The notes: generated from the sequence alone by a model not told the origin. A DNA stretch of 64,000 nucleotides from Ochotona curzoniae (GCF_017591425.1 NW_024464918.1:27556001-27620000), one strand, 5' to 3'; shown: positions 1-11,759, counted from the first letter of the stretch. Made by a program: numbers and translations.

Positions 1-279
1 GGTAGCCATGGAGGTCAAGGGGAGGCAACACTGCCAGAGGAGGCAGCAGGTGCAGGGGCATGAGGGGTTGGTGCAGAGGATGTGAGCCCAGGCTCTTCCC
101 AGGGTGGCATGCTCTGGCTGTAGAGAGGGTGCAACAGTGACACCAATTCAGGGCTCAAGCAGTCACCTCTCCCCAGCTGAAGGGGTGCAGGCAACAGCGA
201 TGGGGTGGCCACTGGGTGCTGGGCTCAGGGAAGCCTTGCCCATTCAAGGCAGCATTGCAGGACCAGTCACAGTACCCAC
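1..279 (-). other. TNIP1: TNIP1 intron 12, partial
   Basis: This is sequence downstream of the exon 12 donor on the minus strand. No match to the next TNIP1 coding exon is visible, so exon 13 must lie outside the window. No repeat is recognised. Confidence 0.85.
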
Positions 280-408
280 CTTGTTGAGACGTTGGATCTC
301 CTTCTCCTGGTACTCGCGTTGCCTGGTGAGCGGGTTCAGCTGCTCCTGCAGGTGCTTGACCTTCTGGCGCAGCTCCTTGGCCTCTGCCGTCAGCTGTTCC
401 TTGTCGGT
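280..408 (-). CDS. TNIP1: TNIP1 coding exon 12 (coiled coil)
   Basis: The exon is 129 nt, 43 codons, phase 0 at both ends. It starts TDKEQLTAEAKELRQ and ends EIQRLNK, residues about 377-419. The acceptor is CTGCAG and the donor AAG|GTGGGT. The peptide is a charged heptad-rich coiled coil that continues exon 11 and leads toward the UBAN region encoded further left. It is the last TNIP1 exon in the window. Confidence 0.97.
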
Positions 409-1132
409 CTGCAGGGAGCACAGGACTGGTAAACAGCAAGCCTCTTTGGGAGGTTGGGGACTCCCTGCCCTGCTGGTTCAGCCCTCACTCTAGGCGGGCC
501 TCCCCCCTCTCTCCCAGCCAGCATCTCGGTCCCTGTGGCCATCACAGCCATGCCCAGAATGTCCCATCCTCCAGGAAGAGGTGTCCTCATGGAGACATAA
601 CATCTGGAGGCTGACGCTAGCTCCTCCTACAGCCAGCTGGGGCCCTGGGCACTGCCACGGCTCTTTCCTATCTGAGCTTAATGATTTGCCATGGTACAGA
701 ATTCTTCAAGTGAGTGACAGAAGAGCCCCAGGAGGGCTGGGAACCCCCAACTCTATGCAATTTCTAGAAAGGAAAATCATGGTTTCCGCTGGAGTCTCAC
801 GGGGTCTCCTGTGACCTGTGAAGGTGACAAACTATGGTGAGGTCCAAAGGACTTTTCAGCTTTTAGAGTTGCTGACCCTAAGGGCCAGAGAACAAAGAAA
901 CAAAAGCAGCATGCGGCAGAAAATATTCCTCTGCAAGAATTGTGAATTATTTCAACTAAGAGGAAACCAGAGAGGGCTTCAAGGCAGAGGCGCAGCTCCC
1001 ACACCCACCACCAGGGCACCTCTTGACAGCCACAGGCAGAACAGCCAGACACCAGAGGCCCATTCTGCTCTCCTCTGGCTTGGCGATGGGGAAGGGACCA
1101 AAGAGCCCAGGTGTCTGGTTACAGGTCACAGC

Positions 1133-1163
<31 letters not shown>

Positions 1164-1609
1164 ACACGTGTGGGAAGGGAACAGGGACAGCAACTGCCAC
1201 TAAATCTAGTCCCTGCAACTTCCTGGTCACACTTGCCCTACTTTGACTTGTCTGCCTCTGCTAACTAGCTGTTAGCTCTGATGACAATGAAGGAAGGAAG
1301 GAAAGAAGGAAAGGATGAGTAGAGCTTTTCAATGTCACAAGTCATAATCACCATTCCGCATACTTAGCGGAACTCCACCCCATCAAGTGCCATGCAGCAG
1401 GCCTGCCTGAGGCTCCTGAATGTTCGTGGCTTGTGGCTTCCCTGTATTGGGCTCTGAGGTTTTAACTAAGTTCTGTGTGAAGAGTATTTGAAAAGCCACA
1501 GCTGGAACTCTTGATTTCCCACCTCCCACCCCTGGCTTGTTCACAACATTGAACTCTGGGCTACGGGGAAGGGAGTGTTAAAACTGTGGTGCACCAGGGT
1601 CATACTCAC
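409..1609 (-). other. TNIP1: TNIP1 intron 11
   Basis: This 1.2-kb intron has no coding match. It holds a (GT)n tract near 1136-1163 and a short GGAA-rich purine tract near 1290-1316. Nothing else is recognised. Confidence 0.85.
1136..1163. repeat. (GT)n microsatellite
   Basis: A perfect run of about 14 GT dinucleotides, followed by a TACACGTG sequence, in TNIP1 intron 11. Confidence 0.95.
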
Positions 1610-1741
1610 CTCCTCCATTTCAATCTTGGACTTGGCCAGGAGGAGCTTGCGGTCAAAGTCGCGCTGCTTCTGCTCCCGCTCGGCCTCCAGGTCCGTCACC
1701 TGCTTCTGCAGGTCTGCCAGCTTCTGCCGCAGCTCAGTGAT
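1610..1741 (-). CDS. TNIP1: TNIP1 coding exon 11 (coiled coil)
   Basis: The exon is 132 nt, 44 codons, phase 0 at both ends. It starts ITELRQKLADLQKQV and ends AKSKIEMEE, residues about 333-376. The acceptor is GCCCAG and the donor GAG|GTGAGT. The sequence appears identical to the human peptide as I recall it, consistent with strong constraint on the central coiled coil that follows the A20-binding segment. Confidence 0.98.
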
Positions 1742-1928
1742 CTGGGCGGGGAGGTCAGGAGGGGGATGTGAGGGCAGGGATGCAGGATGCTCCCAGCAAA
1801 CATGCAGGGCCCCACGGCTCATGTGCGGCCAGGTCAGAGCTCAGCCCGGGCATTCTCCAAGCTCTACCAAGAAGGAAGCAAAGAGATGAAGAGTCGGGTA
1901 CCCTGAGCCAGGAGCCCCCCGGGGTTAC

Positions 1929-1994
1929 CTTCTGCTCGTACTGCTGCTTCATGGACCGGAAGTGCTGGTCCCACTGCTTGTTGACTTCCAGCAG
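1929..1994 (-). CDS. TNIP1: TNIP1 coding exon 10 (AHD1, A20-binding segment)
   Basis: The exon is 66 nt, 22 codons, phase 0 at both ends, with acceptor CTGCAG and donor AAG|GTAACC. It encodes residues about 311-332, beginning LLEVNKQWDQHF and ending KQQYEQK. This is the core of ABIN homology domain 1. Established work on ABIN proteins assigns A20 binding to this region. Exon 11 lies less than 200 bp downstream, so intron 10 is short. Confidence 0.98.
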
Positions 1995-2648
1995 CTGCAG
2001 GGAGAGGCTTGGGGTTAGAGAGAGAGAGAAGTGGAGAAAAACAAGCAGTGCCAGCTCACTGCCCTTGCACACCAGTTTCCCCTGGTGCATGTGGCACATG
2101 TCCAGGCGAGGCTGCAGCTGCTGCCTCAGTGTCTCACTTCTCACTAACTCCAAGCTCTTCCAAGACATTCACCAGTGTCCAACGCTACACTGTTTGCTAG
2201 GCAAGGAAATGAGCTTAACTGTAAGACACAAAACTATGCAATTACGGAGCACACGCCTCTGAGGACAGCTTGGGACCCTGTCTTCCAATTTCATGCTTTC
2301 ACTGTTTTCAACCCCCTATTTCTACTCTGAAAGATGTAACTGACAGGGACACTTAGACAAGTGAGCAAATACACAGGAAGCAGATCATCTCAGCAATGTT
2401 TATATTACAAAAACCTCCAGAGGCTGCCCTAAGCAGGTAAGCCAGTAGGTTAGGGAAATTACAGTATAAGCGGCTAATGGGTACCCATTGAGTAAACAAG
2501 GCAGCTACTCCATTTCCTTAGTTCTCAGATTACACTAATTATTGGCCATACCCTTGCTGTAATAATTTCTTGGGGAAGAAAAACATCACATCATTAAATC
2601 AATAAAACAATGGGAGAGGGTCATGCAACACAAGAAAAAATTACACAA

Positions 2649-2703
2649 GGGGTCTTGGAAAAGCTCACAGAAAATGCATATCATGAAAAAATGTAGTTTT
2701 TCT
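2649..2703. mobile_element. MITE-like palindromic element copy A, left part
   Basis: The segment starts GGTCTTGGAAAAGCTCAC and runs through an ATCATGAAAAA motif. It matches the reverse complement of the right end of the copy at 21394-21517. The element is cut here by a SINE and resumes at about 3055. I cannot name the family; its short size and near-palindromic ends suggest a non-autonomous DNA transposon. Confidence 0.6.
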
Positions 2704-3042
2704 TTTTAAAAAATGTTTATTTATTTTCATCTAATTGGGAGGTAGAGCTACAAAGGTGGAGAGAGAGGGGATGGGGAGGGGGGAGAGAGAGAGAGAAAGT
2801 ACCATTTACCACTCTATTCCCCAGATGTCTGCAACAGCCAGGGCTGGACTGGGCCAAAGGCACGAGCCCGGAAGTCCATTTGGGTCAGCCACGTGGACAG
2901 CACAGGCCCAAGCAGTTGGACCTCATCTGCTTGCCTCTCAGAAAACACTAGCAGGAAGCTAGACTGGAAGCAGAGCAACCAGAACTTGATCTGGCACTTG
3001 GTTATGTGCTGCAGGCTTGTGCTACTGTGCCACAACATCCGT
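2704..3042 (-). mobile_element. CSINE-type SINE, old, minus orientation
   Basis: Reading the minus strand, the order is a tRNA-like head, a middle with diverged GGGCC and TGGCT motifs, a CTCTCTCTC-rich segment and an A/T-rich tail ending AAATAAACATTTTTT. It is strongly diverged from the young copy at 62168-62510. It is inserted inside a palindromic MITE-like element. Confidence 0.75.
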
Positions 3043-3054
3043 TTTCATAACTAT

Positions 3055-3113
3055 TTTAGAATGAAATGAACTTATCTTTTAATTCCACTGTTGCAGGAAC
3101 TTCTGAAGTACCC
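3055..3113. mobile_element. MITE-like palindromic element copy A, right part
   Basis: The segment contains AACTTATCTTTTAATT and GGAACTTCTGAAGTACCC. It matches the reverse complement of the left half of the copy at 21394-21517. Its terminal sequence is an inverted version of the start of the left part at 2649. Confidence 0.6.
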
Positions 3114-3495
3114 TGGTGCATGACAAAAAGTACTAAAAATTGAAGGATGATGGTATGTGCTATTGGCATGAATAAATATTCTCAAAGACAGTTCATTTTA
3201 AAAGAAGAACGAAGGGAAAATATAGAGCAGAATTATGACACTATTTTATTTTTCTGCCCTAAAATGCTGAAGAACATGCAACGAACTGTGATCAACTGTG
3301 GGTATCTCTAGGAGGGAAGATTTGTAACTTTTTATCATGCTCACTGCATTATTTTTGAAACCAAGAAACATTTGAAACAACACAAAAAGAGTGCTGAAGG
3401 ACCACTGTGGGCAGAAAGGTGGGATCGGGGTGGGTGATAGTGAGGGGGGCAGGCAGAACCACCACCCACAAAGGAGGAACTGGGCTGTGGGGAGT

Positions 3496-3714
3496 TCTGC
3501 TAATGTGCCTGGAAAAGCAGTGGACAATGGTCCAAGGGCTTGGGCCCTACAACCACATGAGACCCAGATGATCTTCTTGGCCACTGGCTTCAGCCTGGCC
3601 CAGCCCTGGCTGTTGCAATCATCTGGGGAGTGAATCAGTGAATGGAAAATGTCTGTATTCTCGGTCTCTCCCTCTCTCTCTGTAACTCTGCCTTTCAAAT
3701 AAATAAATCAATAT
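3496..3714 (+). mobile_element. CSINE-type SINE, 5'-truncated
   Basis: It begins inside the element at the GCTAATGTGCCTGG region. It retains the middle, CTGGGGAGTGAATCAG, the CT-rich stretch and the CTGCCTTTCAAATAAATAAATC tail region. It belongs to an older subfamily than the copies ending in CTGACTTTCCAATAAA. Confidence 0.8.
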
Positions 3715-4009
3715 GTTTTAAGAGGGTGTGGGATCCTCTCCTTCCTCATAGCCCCTCCCCAGTGCCAAAACCTGCCTAACAACACCACCACGTCCCACCA
3801 CCCAGGGTTTATTTACATGGGAGCCTGCCTATACTCCACCTGCCAGCCCCAACGAGTCTGGGTCCTGCCCCACATGCCACTTCCGGATCTCAGAGAAAAG
3901 CAGCAGATCTTCCTCAGGAAGATGGTTCAGTGGTTGCCATGGCAACTCCCCAGGGTGACAAGGACCCACAGGTGTAGCAGAGAGGAACTGCCACACCCCT
4001 GCCTCTCAC

Positions 4010-4099
4010 CTCTGTGCGCTGCTGCTCCAGCATCTTCACCTTCTTCTCGGCTGAGGACAAGGCCCCCGTGTCTGGGAGCTTACCGGCTGCCACGCCAGT
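4010..4099 (-). CDS. TNIP1: TNIP1 coding exon 9
   Basis: The exon is 90 nt, 30 codons, phase 0 at both ends, with acceptor CCCCAG and donor GAG|GTGAGA. It encodes residues about 281-310, starting TGVAAGKLPDTGALSSAEKK and ending EQQRTE. The first half is a variable linker and differs from human. The second half (AEKKVKMLEQQR) is conserved and begins the coiled coil leading into AHD1. Confidence 0.96.
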
Positions 4100-5114
4100 C
4101 TGGGGAGAAACACAGAGGCATTCCTAAAGCACCAGCACACGTTCTCTCGCTCACTCTTTGCTCAGCTCAGCACCCCCCCAGATATCATTACTCCTCTCAG
4201 CTGCCAGGCACCACGCTGGTAATGACTGCTCCCCCTTCTGGCCATCCATTAAGAGGTGGCTCCCCACCGAGACTCATCGTGGCTGCTGGACGCCGCCCCT
4301 CCCCTTGGCACCCCTTGGGACAGCCACCTTCCTGCCTAGTCTCCACCTTACCCCTGCTACACACACAGCAGCCACACTGCAGTCCCCTGGCCACCAGAGT
4401 AAGACTAAGATATTTTCTACTGTTTTAGAACAAGTTATTTAAAATCCATTTTTAGAAAGACACAAATAAGTAAGAATATGTATGCATACACTGACTTAAA
4501 AAAAATTAATAAATCAATAACCGAGGAGGAAGGGACAGCTGTTGCTTAAAGAATCCCAATTGCTAAGTACACAAAGAAGGAGAGACTATTAAAATCCCCA
4601 TGAGAAAAAAAAAATCCCCATGAGAACACTACAGTAATGACAGCTGCAGGTGGGATTCACCGATGGTAAGTGACGGCTTATTTGCATGGTCTGTCTCTCC
4701 TCAACAGTAAATGCTCATCTGTCACAAAGTGAGTGTAAATCACTTCACTGCGGAGAGACTCGACAGATGCCACCTTCACGGCCAAGGTTAGCAGCCCTGA
4801 GACACATGGACATGGGGCATGCTGACCCTCTGTGCACTCAGGCACACATGGGATGGCACTGCTGTGGTTAAACCAGGAGAAGACATCGGATGAGCCCCCA
4901 CTGGGGAACACTCAAGGAGTCAGCTGTCCAGAATAACTGGAGAGAGCCAAGGTCCCAGAAGTGGAGGACCCGTCAGGAACTGCCAGATTGATGGGAGCCA
5001 GAAATGCAGACAGCTTCATGCAGTGGAGAGCCCTGGATCCACTGCTGGTTCAGGAAAGGCGCATGAGCAAAATGCTGGTGAAATCTGACGCTGGCAGGAC
5101 AGTGCTGGTGGGGA

Positions 5115-5131
5115 CCCCCCCCCCCCCCCCC
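5115..5131. repeat. Poly(C) homopolymer
   Basis: An uninterrupted run of about 17 C residues in TNIP1 intron 8. Its length may be a sequencing or assembly estimate. Confidence 0.85.
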
Positions 5132-5620
5132 GCCAGCTGTTACCACTGTCTCAGACAGATTCTGTGGAGCGCTAGTGCCACCTACAGGCCACAGCTTGGA
5201 GGTACACCATGGTACCTGGGAACAAGGCCCAGGGAAGCCTGCTATCTCACAGCCATGAAAGTCAAGTTGCTTTGGGAGAAGGAGAAGAGGCCTGTTAGCT
5301 CCTGGTGCTGCGTGCTGAGCCTTCACAGAGGGTTCAGTGTGGAGACGGAAGAAACAGCTAGGGAGTCGGTCCATCCGCCATTTAGGAAAACCCAACAGCT
5401 GAGGGTCCCCATTTGCTGTGCTAAGCCTGCTTTGCGAGCATGGTACCATCCCTGGGTCCTTCCAACTATTTATGGCAGCAGGAGATCCCAGCACAGAGAG
5501 AGGGCATGTATACAAACCTGGTGATTAGTGAAAGAAGTTTCTGAAAGCTTAGTTAGTTGTATGGTGCCATTGTGAATTCCTACCTTTGACCATAAAACTG
5601 CACAAAGATGTCAACATTAG

Positions 5621-5934
5621 CAGCTAGCATAGTGGCACAGCAAGCTAACCCTCAATCCCATGGTGCTAGCTTCCCATTTGGGAACCAGTCTATGTCCCTG
5701 CTGTTTCACTGCCAATCCAGCTTTCTGCTTATGTCCTGGGAAAGCAGTGGAGGATGGCTTAAATCCTTGGCCCCTTGCACCCACGTGGGAGAATGGAGGA
5801 AGCTCCTGGCTCCTGATCAGCTCAGCTCTGGTCATTGTGGCCATCTGAAGAGTGAGCCAATGGAGGAAATATTTCTCTATCTTTCCTTCTCTGTAAAATC
5901 TGCCTTTCAAATAAAAATAAGTGTTGAAAAAAAA
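5621..5934 (+). mobile_element. CSINE-type SINE
   Basis: Most of the element is present. The head reads TAGCATAGTGGCACAGCAAG, with the CCCATTTGGGAACCAG core, TGGGAAAGCAGTGGAGGATG, and a TCTGCCTTTCAAATAAAAATA tail ending in an A-run. It is antisense to TNIP1 and of moderate divergence. Confidence 0.88.
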
Positions 5935-6029
5935 GTATCAGCATTACAGGATGGGGTTGTGGGAACGCTCCTACAATTCCTGTGTAAGTCTCAAGTGATT
6001 TTACAATCAGAAGTGACCCTAGTGGTGCT

Positions 6030-6110
6030 ACTGTCCCCATTTATAGAAGAGGAGACTGAGGTCCAGAGGGTCAGGGTGCCTGTTCCAGGCTGCGGTACTA
6101 GTCAGAGATT
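6030..6110 (+). repeat. MIR-like SINE fragment
   Basis: CCCATTTATAGAAGAGGAGA followed by CTGAGGTCCAGAGGG resembles the conserved MIR core. It is ancient and short. Confidence 0.5.
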
Positions 6111-7217
6111 TCTCTGGAATACATGCTGGCTCTGGCGGGGCTGGCAACACCAGGCTGCCTGGGAAGTCATTTGCACTGGCTGAGCCTCTGGGGCAGCCCA
6201 GCAAAGTGAGTGGACAGGAAAGAGACTTTGGAAAAGCAAAGAGGCCTGGTGCATGGAGCCCCACACTCCAAGTGGTCAGGGAAGCCGTACGTGACCTCTA
6301 CGAGAAGGCAGACAAGGCAGGATCTGATTGAGAGGTGAATGGAGGATGGGAAGGCCTCTGTGGGCCAAGGTTTAGTGGACAAGGGATGAGCAGACGCTTG
6401 CCACTTACGGGCCCATCTGCTTGACAACAAGCGATGCGAGGATCTTGATGACATCATGTTGAGTGGCTCCCAAACCTATGCCATCGCTGTGAAATGGAGC
6501 AGTCCCAGCTGCCACCTTACAGCAGCAGACAGCAAGCCCTGGGCAAACCATGGAAGGACTGAGCTATGTGGGGAGTTACGATGTTACACAGTTGTTGGGT
6601 TGTGAGAGTCACTGAGCCCCACTGTGCAGCTGTTAAACCACATTTAAGGGAAGAAAAACCTGTTGGCTCAGAATTGGCACTCAGGTCAGCAGAGATGGCA
6701 GTGGCAAAGACTGGCCCTGGGGAATGAAGGCAGCACTGCCTTGGGACCTGCAGGTGAGGCAGGGCTGGCTGTGCAGGCCAGGGAAGAGGCTGGCCTGGGC
6801 ACTGCAGACCTTGTCCATCCTGACCAGCATCCTCTGCTCTCCATCTCAGAGCTCCCCAAGTGTGATCACTAGTGCTTAGTCAAATCCCGAGGAGCTTGCT
6901 CAGCCTCACTCACACTCCCATTCTGGGCCGAGAGCTGACCTCTTACACTGACATGGGAAAACAAGGAGGCGTGGAGAAAATGCTCCCACACAAAGGCCGC
7001 AGCACCACCTGCTCTGAGCAAAGGTCACGGAGCCGTGTGAGGGCAGCAGCTGTGGCTGTTCCAGGGAACAGGATGCAGAATAAAGGCTGAGGAGGGGGAG
7101 CCCCAAGGGTGTAGCCATGGGGCCAGCTAACCGCCAGCACCTCCTGCCAGTGGAAGAGCCTGGGCCGGGGGACGAGCCCACCATTAGAGTCTGAAGTGTG
7201 GCTGCGTGACCACTTAC

Positions 7218-7341
7218 CTGCTGCAGCCCAGCCACCACCTTCTTGCCAGCACCTTCCACCTTTGGGGAGCCTGGCTGTCCCAAGGTGCCCTCTCTGTGTC
7301 CACTGCTCATCAACAGCTTCCTGAGTTCCATATTTTCCTCC
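7218..7341 (-). CDS. TNIP1: TNIP1 coding exon 8
   Basis: The exon is 124 nt and begins with the last base of a split Arg codon, followed by 41 codons. The acceptor is ATACAG and the donor CAG|GTAAGT. It encodes residues about 239-280, starting EENMELRKLLMSSGH and ending VVAGLQQ. The first twelve residues close a coiled coil. The remainder is a Gly/Lys-rich linker, where substitutions relative to human are frequent. Confidence 0.97.
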
Positions 7342-8001
7342 CTGTATTGAAGCAGACAGGTAAACAAGTCACAATGCTGGCCTTAAAATACAGAGCCTGC
7401 AGACTCCAGACCCACTGTCCTAGCAGGTCCAGCTGAGTCCAGGGACATAAGGTAAGACCTTGCCTAAGGCCAAGAGAACCAGAGAGGGCCTCTCACAGCC
7501 AGCCTGCTGCCAAGCCAGGACTCCCTAAGAAGTCTCTAGCCCCCAATAGCAGGGTTCCGCTGGACAGAGGGATGTGGCCTGCATAAGTGCAGGGGGCCCT
7601 TTGAGGGCCAGTGCTTCTCCAAGCCTCTCAGGGAGATGTGGTATCGCAGTACCCCAGACCTCACTTCAAAATCACCAACTCAGTGTCTCACAAGGAGGCA
7701 GGGCAGGAGTGCCAACTTGGAATGCCATCCGTGGCCCTAAGCTGAGGGTCCAGGAAAGAGGTCAGGGAATAGAGTAGCACAGGGCAGCAACCAGCAGTGA
7801 TCAGCAGGGTCTGTGCACTGTCTCCCAGCTGGCAGGACAACTGCTGACAAGCCAAGGAGGCAAGTTCTCCAGGAAGGGTGCGGCCTGAACTGACCTTCCT
7901 CTGTCCCTCAGGGCACTCCGTAAATACACACTGCGCAGGGATCAGAGGCCCAAGCCCTGATCTCTAAGGTCCTTGCTCTTCTCCCAGGGGCCTAGACTCA
8001 C

Positions 8002-8096
8002 CGTAGCTTCTCAGCAGCCTGGTCCCGCTGCTCCAGGCCCTTGTCCAGCTTGGCCTTCAGGGCCTCGTTCTCCTTCCTAAGCTGCTCACAAAGGGT
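8002..8096 (-). CDS. TNIP1: TNIP1 coding exon 7 (coiled coil)
   Basis: The exon is 95 nt, 31 codons plus two bases of the Arg completed in exon 8. The acceptor is CTGCAG and the donor CTACG|GTGAGT. It encodes residues about 208-238, starting TLCEQLRKENEALKAKLDK and ending QAAEKL. It is a leucine- and charge-rich coiled coil, nearly identical to human. Confidence 0.98.
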
Positions 8097-9125
8097 CTGC
8101 AGGGCAGATTAGGGGGATGTCAAGAGGGGACACTGAACGCAAGCTGTGACTGCAGTGAGGACCGGCTGACCCAGGGTCAGGTACTTTAGGAAGGGACAGA
8201 CTTCAAGCCACGTGGTTGGCACACTACAGCAGCAGGTGCTTGGACCCCAAGGAGGTCCTGCCAGGGCCTCAGTTACACCACCTTTGGAATGGTCACCAAT
8301 CCTAAGTGAACCCTTTGCACCCTCCAAAGCCTTTAAGACCAAAACCTTCTGTCCACTATGGATACCCAACATCATAAAGCCCTAATGGTGACCACTCTTC
8401 CAGAACTTACTATGCTCTAAATTGAGATAGCTTCTTCAGGGACCTAGCTTCTCCACTTAGCAGAGCAGTACCATGAGGAACAGTGAGGCTCAAATGGGAG
8501 AAGAGACGTAAGGTCAATCCCTATTGCAACTGACAAGCACATAACTGCCAGGCCTGGCCTGATCTAACATGGACACCCTGACCATTTCCATACCACGGTA
8601 AAGCTGCTGAATGGATTCAATCAGGAAGGCAGCTGGGGATGATGCTGAAGGGCATGGCTTTGGATTCCACCACACTGAGGTTCCAGATGCAGTGCCACCA
8701 CAGACCAGCAGGGTGACCCTGGGCCAAGAGCAGTCACCTCGGAAAGTCGGTTCCCCAGCTGTGACATGGAGATGGTGATGCTCCTCCCCAGGGCAGAGCC
8801 AGGAACACTCCAGGACTGGCTGTTTGTCCCCTCTCCCCAACCTTGCACCTGAAGATTAAAGGCAGGGCCACACCCCTGTTCCCAACCTCAGCCTCAAGGG
8901 CATCCCCAACCACATGATTTGCATTGCCTACCCTGTATTTCCCCATTTCCTTCCTCTTCCTCCATCCCTTCCCACAACTTCCTTACCCTCCTGACCGCTC
9001 TGATTAGAACCCCAGAGTCTGTCTGCCACACAGCCCTTGGAAGTCCCCATGGTGGCCCTGGGCCCTGAGAAAAGCTGGGGCACAGGGAGGAAGTGGCTCT
9101 GGCAAAGCCGCAGGGCCTGACCCAC
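8097..9125 (-). other. TNIP1: TNIP1 intron 6
   Basis: This 1.0-kb intron shows no coding match and no recognised young repeat. Confidence 0.8.
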
Positions 9126-9317
9126 CTGCAGGATGGAGGTGCGCTGCTCGTTCTTGTGCACCTTGGAGGCCAGCCGGTTGAACTCGAGGGCCATGCGGCC
9201 CAGGTGGGTGAAGAGCTGGTTGTGGTCGGGCTCCTCAGCGCACACGCTCAGGGTGGTTTCCAGCCGCTGCAGGTGCAGCATCAGGTTGCTGTCCTCATGG
9301 GGCAGGGGGCCCAGCTC
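9126..9317 (-). CDS. TNIP1: TNIP1 coding exon 6
   Basis: The exon is 192 nt, 64 codons, phase 0 at both ends, with acceptor CTCCAG and donor CAG|GTGGGT. It encodes residues about 144-207, starting ELGPLPHEDSNLMLHLQRLE and ending NEQRTSILQ. The central segment (QRLETTLSVCAEEPD) is highly conserved. It is a predicted helical region whose precise partner is not evident from sequence. Confidence 0.98.
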
Positions 9318-10229
9318 CTGGAGGGAGAGAGGGGTGGGCGATGGGGACAGAGACCACTTGTCACCCAGGGATGAGGAGGTGTGCCACCCCATTTGTCTTC
9401 TGCTTCCCCATTCTTCATGACTCAGTTTCCCTGTGGCTTCAGCTCAGCTCAGGGGACTTCTCTAGTTACACAGGTTCCCTGTTTGAGGCTGACTCATGGG
9501 GCAGGACCCAGGATGCCTAGGCTGCTGGCTGGCTTCACAGCAGCAGGGCCACCTTCCTCCCACACGCTGGCCCTGTGGCATGCCTGGGGTGCATGACTAG
9601 CTACAGGACCTCAGCATCCTCATCCACTAGAGGTGTGCATCCTCCCTGGCCTCCTTTGCACCTGGCAGTCTCATGAGGAGAGATGCACATGAGAGTAGCA
9701 AGCCCAGGAAAGGGACTCCAGCAGATCTATCCATTTCTGAAGCCCAGGGAACCTCAACTGGGCAGCCACACCTCAGGTCTTACAGATCCAAGCTTTTACC
9801 AGTTTCTTGGAGCACCCAAGACTCAAAACAGGCTGAGAATCCCAGTTAGTAAACTGGGTAGGAATGGAGCTTATTGGCATCTCCGTTCCAACCCCCAATT
9901 AATCTAGAATACTCCTACCAAAGGCACTGCCTTAGTTAAGCCACCACCACACCCAAGGGCCCACAGTGGTCCCTTACTGCTCATGAGCTCAAGTGCAGTG
10001 CCCCAGCCAGGTGTGAAGGCCCACAGCAGGGTTCTCCTGGACAGCAGCAGCCAGCTGGGTTCCCCACCCTCCCTGCCTGAGCTGCCATGTCCCTCTGGGT
10101 TTCCTCTCCACAGGGTCCCTCCCTTGCCCCTATTAAGGCCTGCTTCCCATTCTGCTTACTGCCTATGGCTTAGCCCCTCCATAGGACATCCCTGAAGCAT
10201 CCATGGGACCCAAGAGACATAAGCACTTC

Positions 10230-10370
10230 TGGGACTTCAGGGCTCAGACTAGGAAACCAAGGTGCAGGGCGGAGGAACTCGCCCACAGCTATCTGGTGAG
10301 TCACTGCTGAGTGAGGGCTGGAACTGGCCTGCCTGACTCATGATCCAGTGCTCTGTTGGGCTGCCCTGTG
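10230..10370 (+). repeat. MIR-like fragment
   Basis: The order AGGAAACCAAGG, AACTCGCCCACAGCTATCTG, GGGCTGGAACTGG and a short 3' segment resembles a diverged MIR. Confidence 0.5.
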
Positions 10371-11194
10371 GCTCCCCCGAATTCTGTAGCAACCTAGCCT
10401 TTAGTGAATGCTTTTTCATACTGTCAATGCCTCCTTCTCACAAGAGACAATGGTGTTTTCCCAGTTCTGCCTTCAGTCCCCACTGTCTCCCTCCACCAAG
10501 GGTCTGAGATGACAGTGCGACCCAATCAGTGTAATGTCCCAGGCGCATTTCAAACCCTCTGATTTCAGGCTGCAGAGGGCAGGGAGGTGGTCTCGTCTGG
10601 TCTCAGCACCCTCACTCAGGAGGGTGAAGAAGAAACACAAAGTCACAGAGCCAAACACAGGAGCCTTCTCCTACAAGAAACCTGACCTCCCGAGCCAGCA
10701 TCCCAGGGGGCCAGGGCAGGTCCCAGGAGACATCCAGGACTGCCCTGCACAAGACAAGCCTCTCCTCACCAGGGGAATTCAAGTACAAGCTACACAGTCA
10801 AGGTTGCGGACCTCGCCCCCGGAATCTCAGACACAAGAGGCAGTCAGTGAGCAAAGAGGAAGGTCTGAGACCTCTCAAACCTTTCATGAAATGAACAGGA
10901 GAAGGACAACAGTGTCAGTGATGGGTTAGACGCCTGCCCTACTGCCTCTCAAGTAGATGAGAATCATAAATGAGCAAACGTTGCTGCTCACATAACAACA
11001 ACAATGCTCAAACTGGGAAGGGAGACAGGAACATAGGAATTTAAGATCTGGGAAGAATCGTCCAGACCTTCCACAGTGATTATTGAAAATCTCTGGTCAT
11101 TTTAAGGAGAAACAGAAGGAAGACACGACTGGGATAAAGGCAGCATGCATTGTAAGATATAGAATGAGAAAGTGGATCTCCAGAGCTGGAAGAC

Positions 11195-11305
<111 letters not shown>

Positions 11306-11759
11306 ATGAATGTACTTGTACATGTGTATACATGTGTGTGCATGTGCACATGTGTGTGCCGCACAGGAGGGGGAAGCCTGAGAGGAACCAAGAGCCTGCC
11401 CTGGAGTTAACCCTTCTGCTTTAGGTGGCTCTGGGCCTTTTGGGCCCTTCTACTTCCCAGGCTAGGAGCTGAGTCACAGTGCGTGGAGGTGTCCAGCTCA
11501 TTGGTAGAGGCCAGCAGAGCTGGTCAAGTGCCCAGGCTTTCACAAGCTGCGGATGCCGACGTGCCCTGACTTGGGGAAGTCACCAGCCCAGGATTTACAT
11601 ACGTGAGCGAGAAGCACACCCCTGGTCCAGCCCCTCAGGGTCTCCACGTGACCCCAGGTTCCCCAGGGGCACTGACTGTGCCTCTCACACAGGAGCAGGT
11701 GACTGAGTTGGAGAGGAAGGAGGGTGGGGGGTGTGCCCGGGGCCACGCTCTCCACTCAC

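Larger units (their letters stand above)
1995..4009 (-). other. TNIP1: TNIP1 intron 9, repeat-rich
   Basis: The 2-kb intron contains a MITE-like palindromic element split by an antisense CSINE (2649-3113) and a sense-plus CSINE remnant (3496-3714). The two SINEs are in inverted orientation about 450 bp apart. No coding match is seen. Confidence 0.85.
4100..7217 (-). other. TNIP1: TNIP1 intron 8
   Basis: This 3.1-kb intron holds a short direct duplication at 4592-4627 (two copies of AATCCCCATGAGAA around an A-run), a 17-C homopolymer at 5115-5131, a CSINE at 5621-5934 and an MIR-like fragment near 6030-6110. Both strands stay open across roughly 4961-5524, but I see no protein family there. 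Confidence 0.8.

Noticed and set aside
5115..5131. G-quadruplex or regulatory element from the 17-C run
   Set aside because: A single homopolymer in an intron without further context; it may also be a sequencing length artefact.
4961..5524. Overlapping open frames on both strands in TNIP1 intron 8
   Set aside because: Both run through a poly(C) tract that translates as Pro or Gly runs. No family is recognised and no known repeat ORF is matched.
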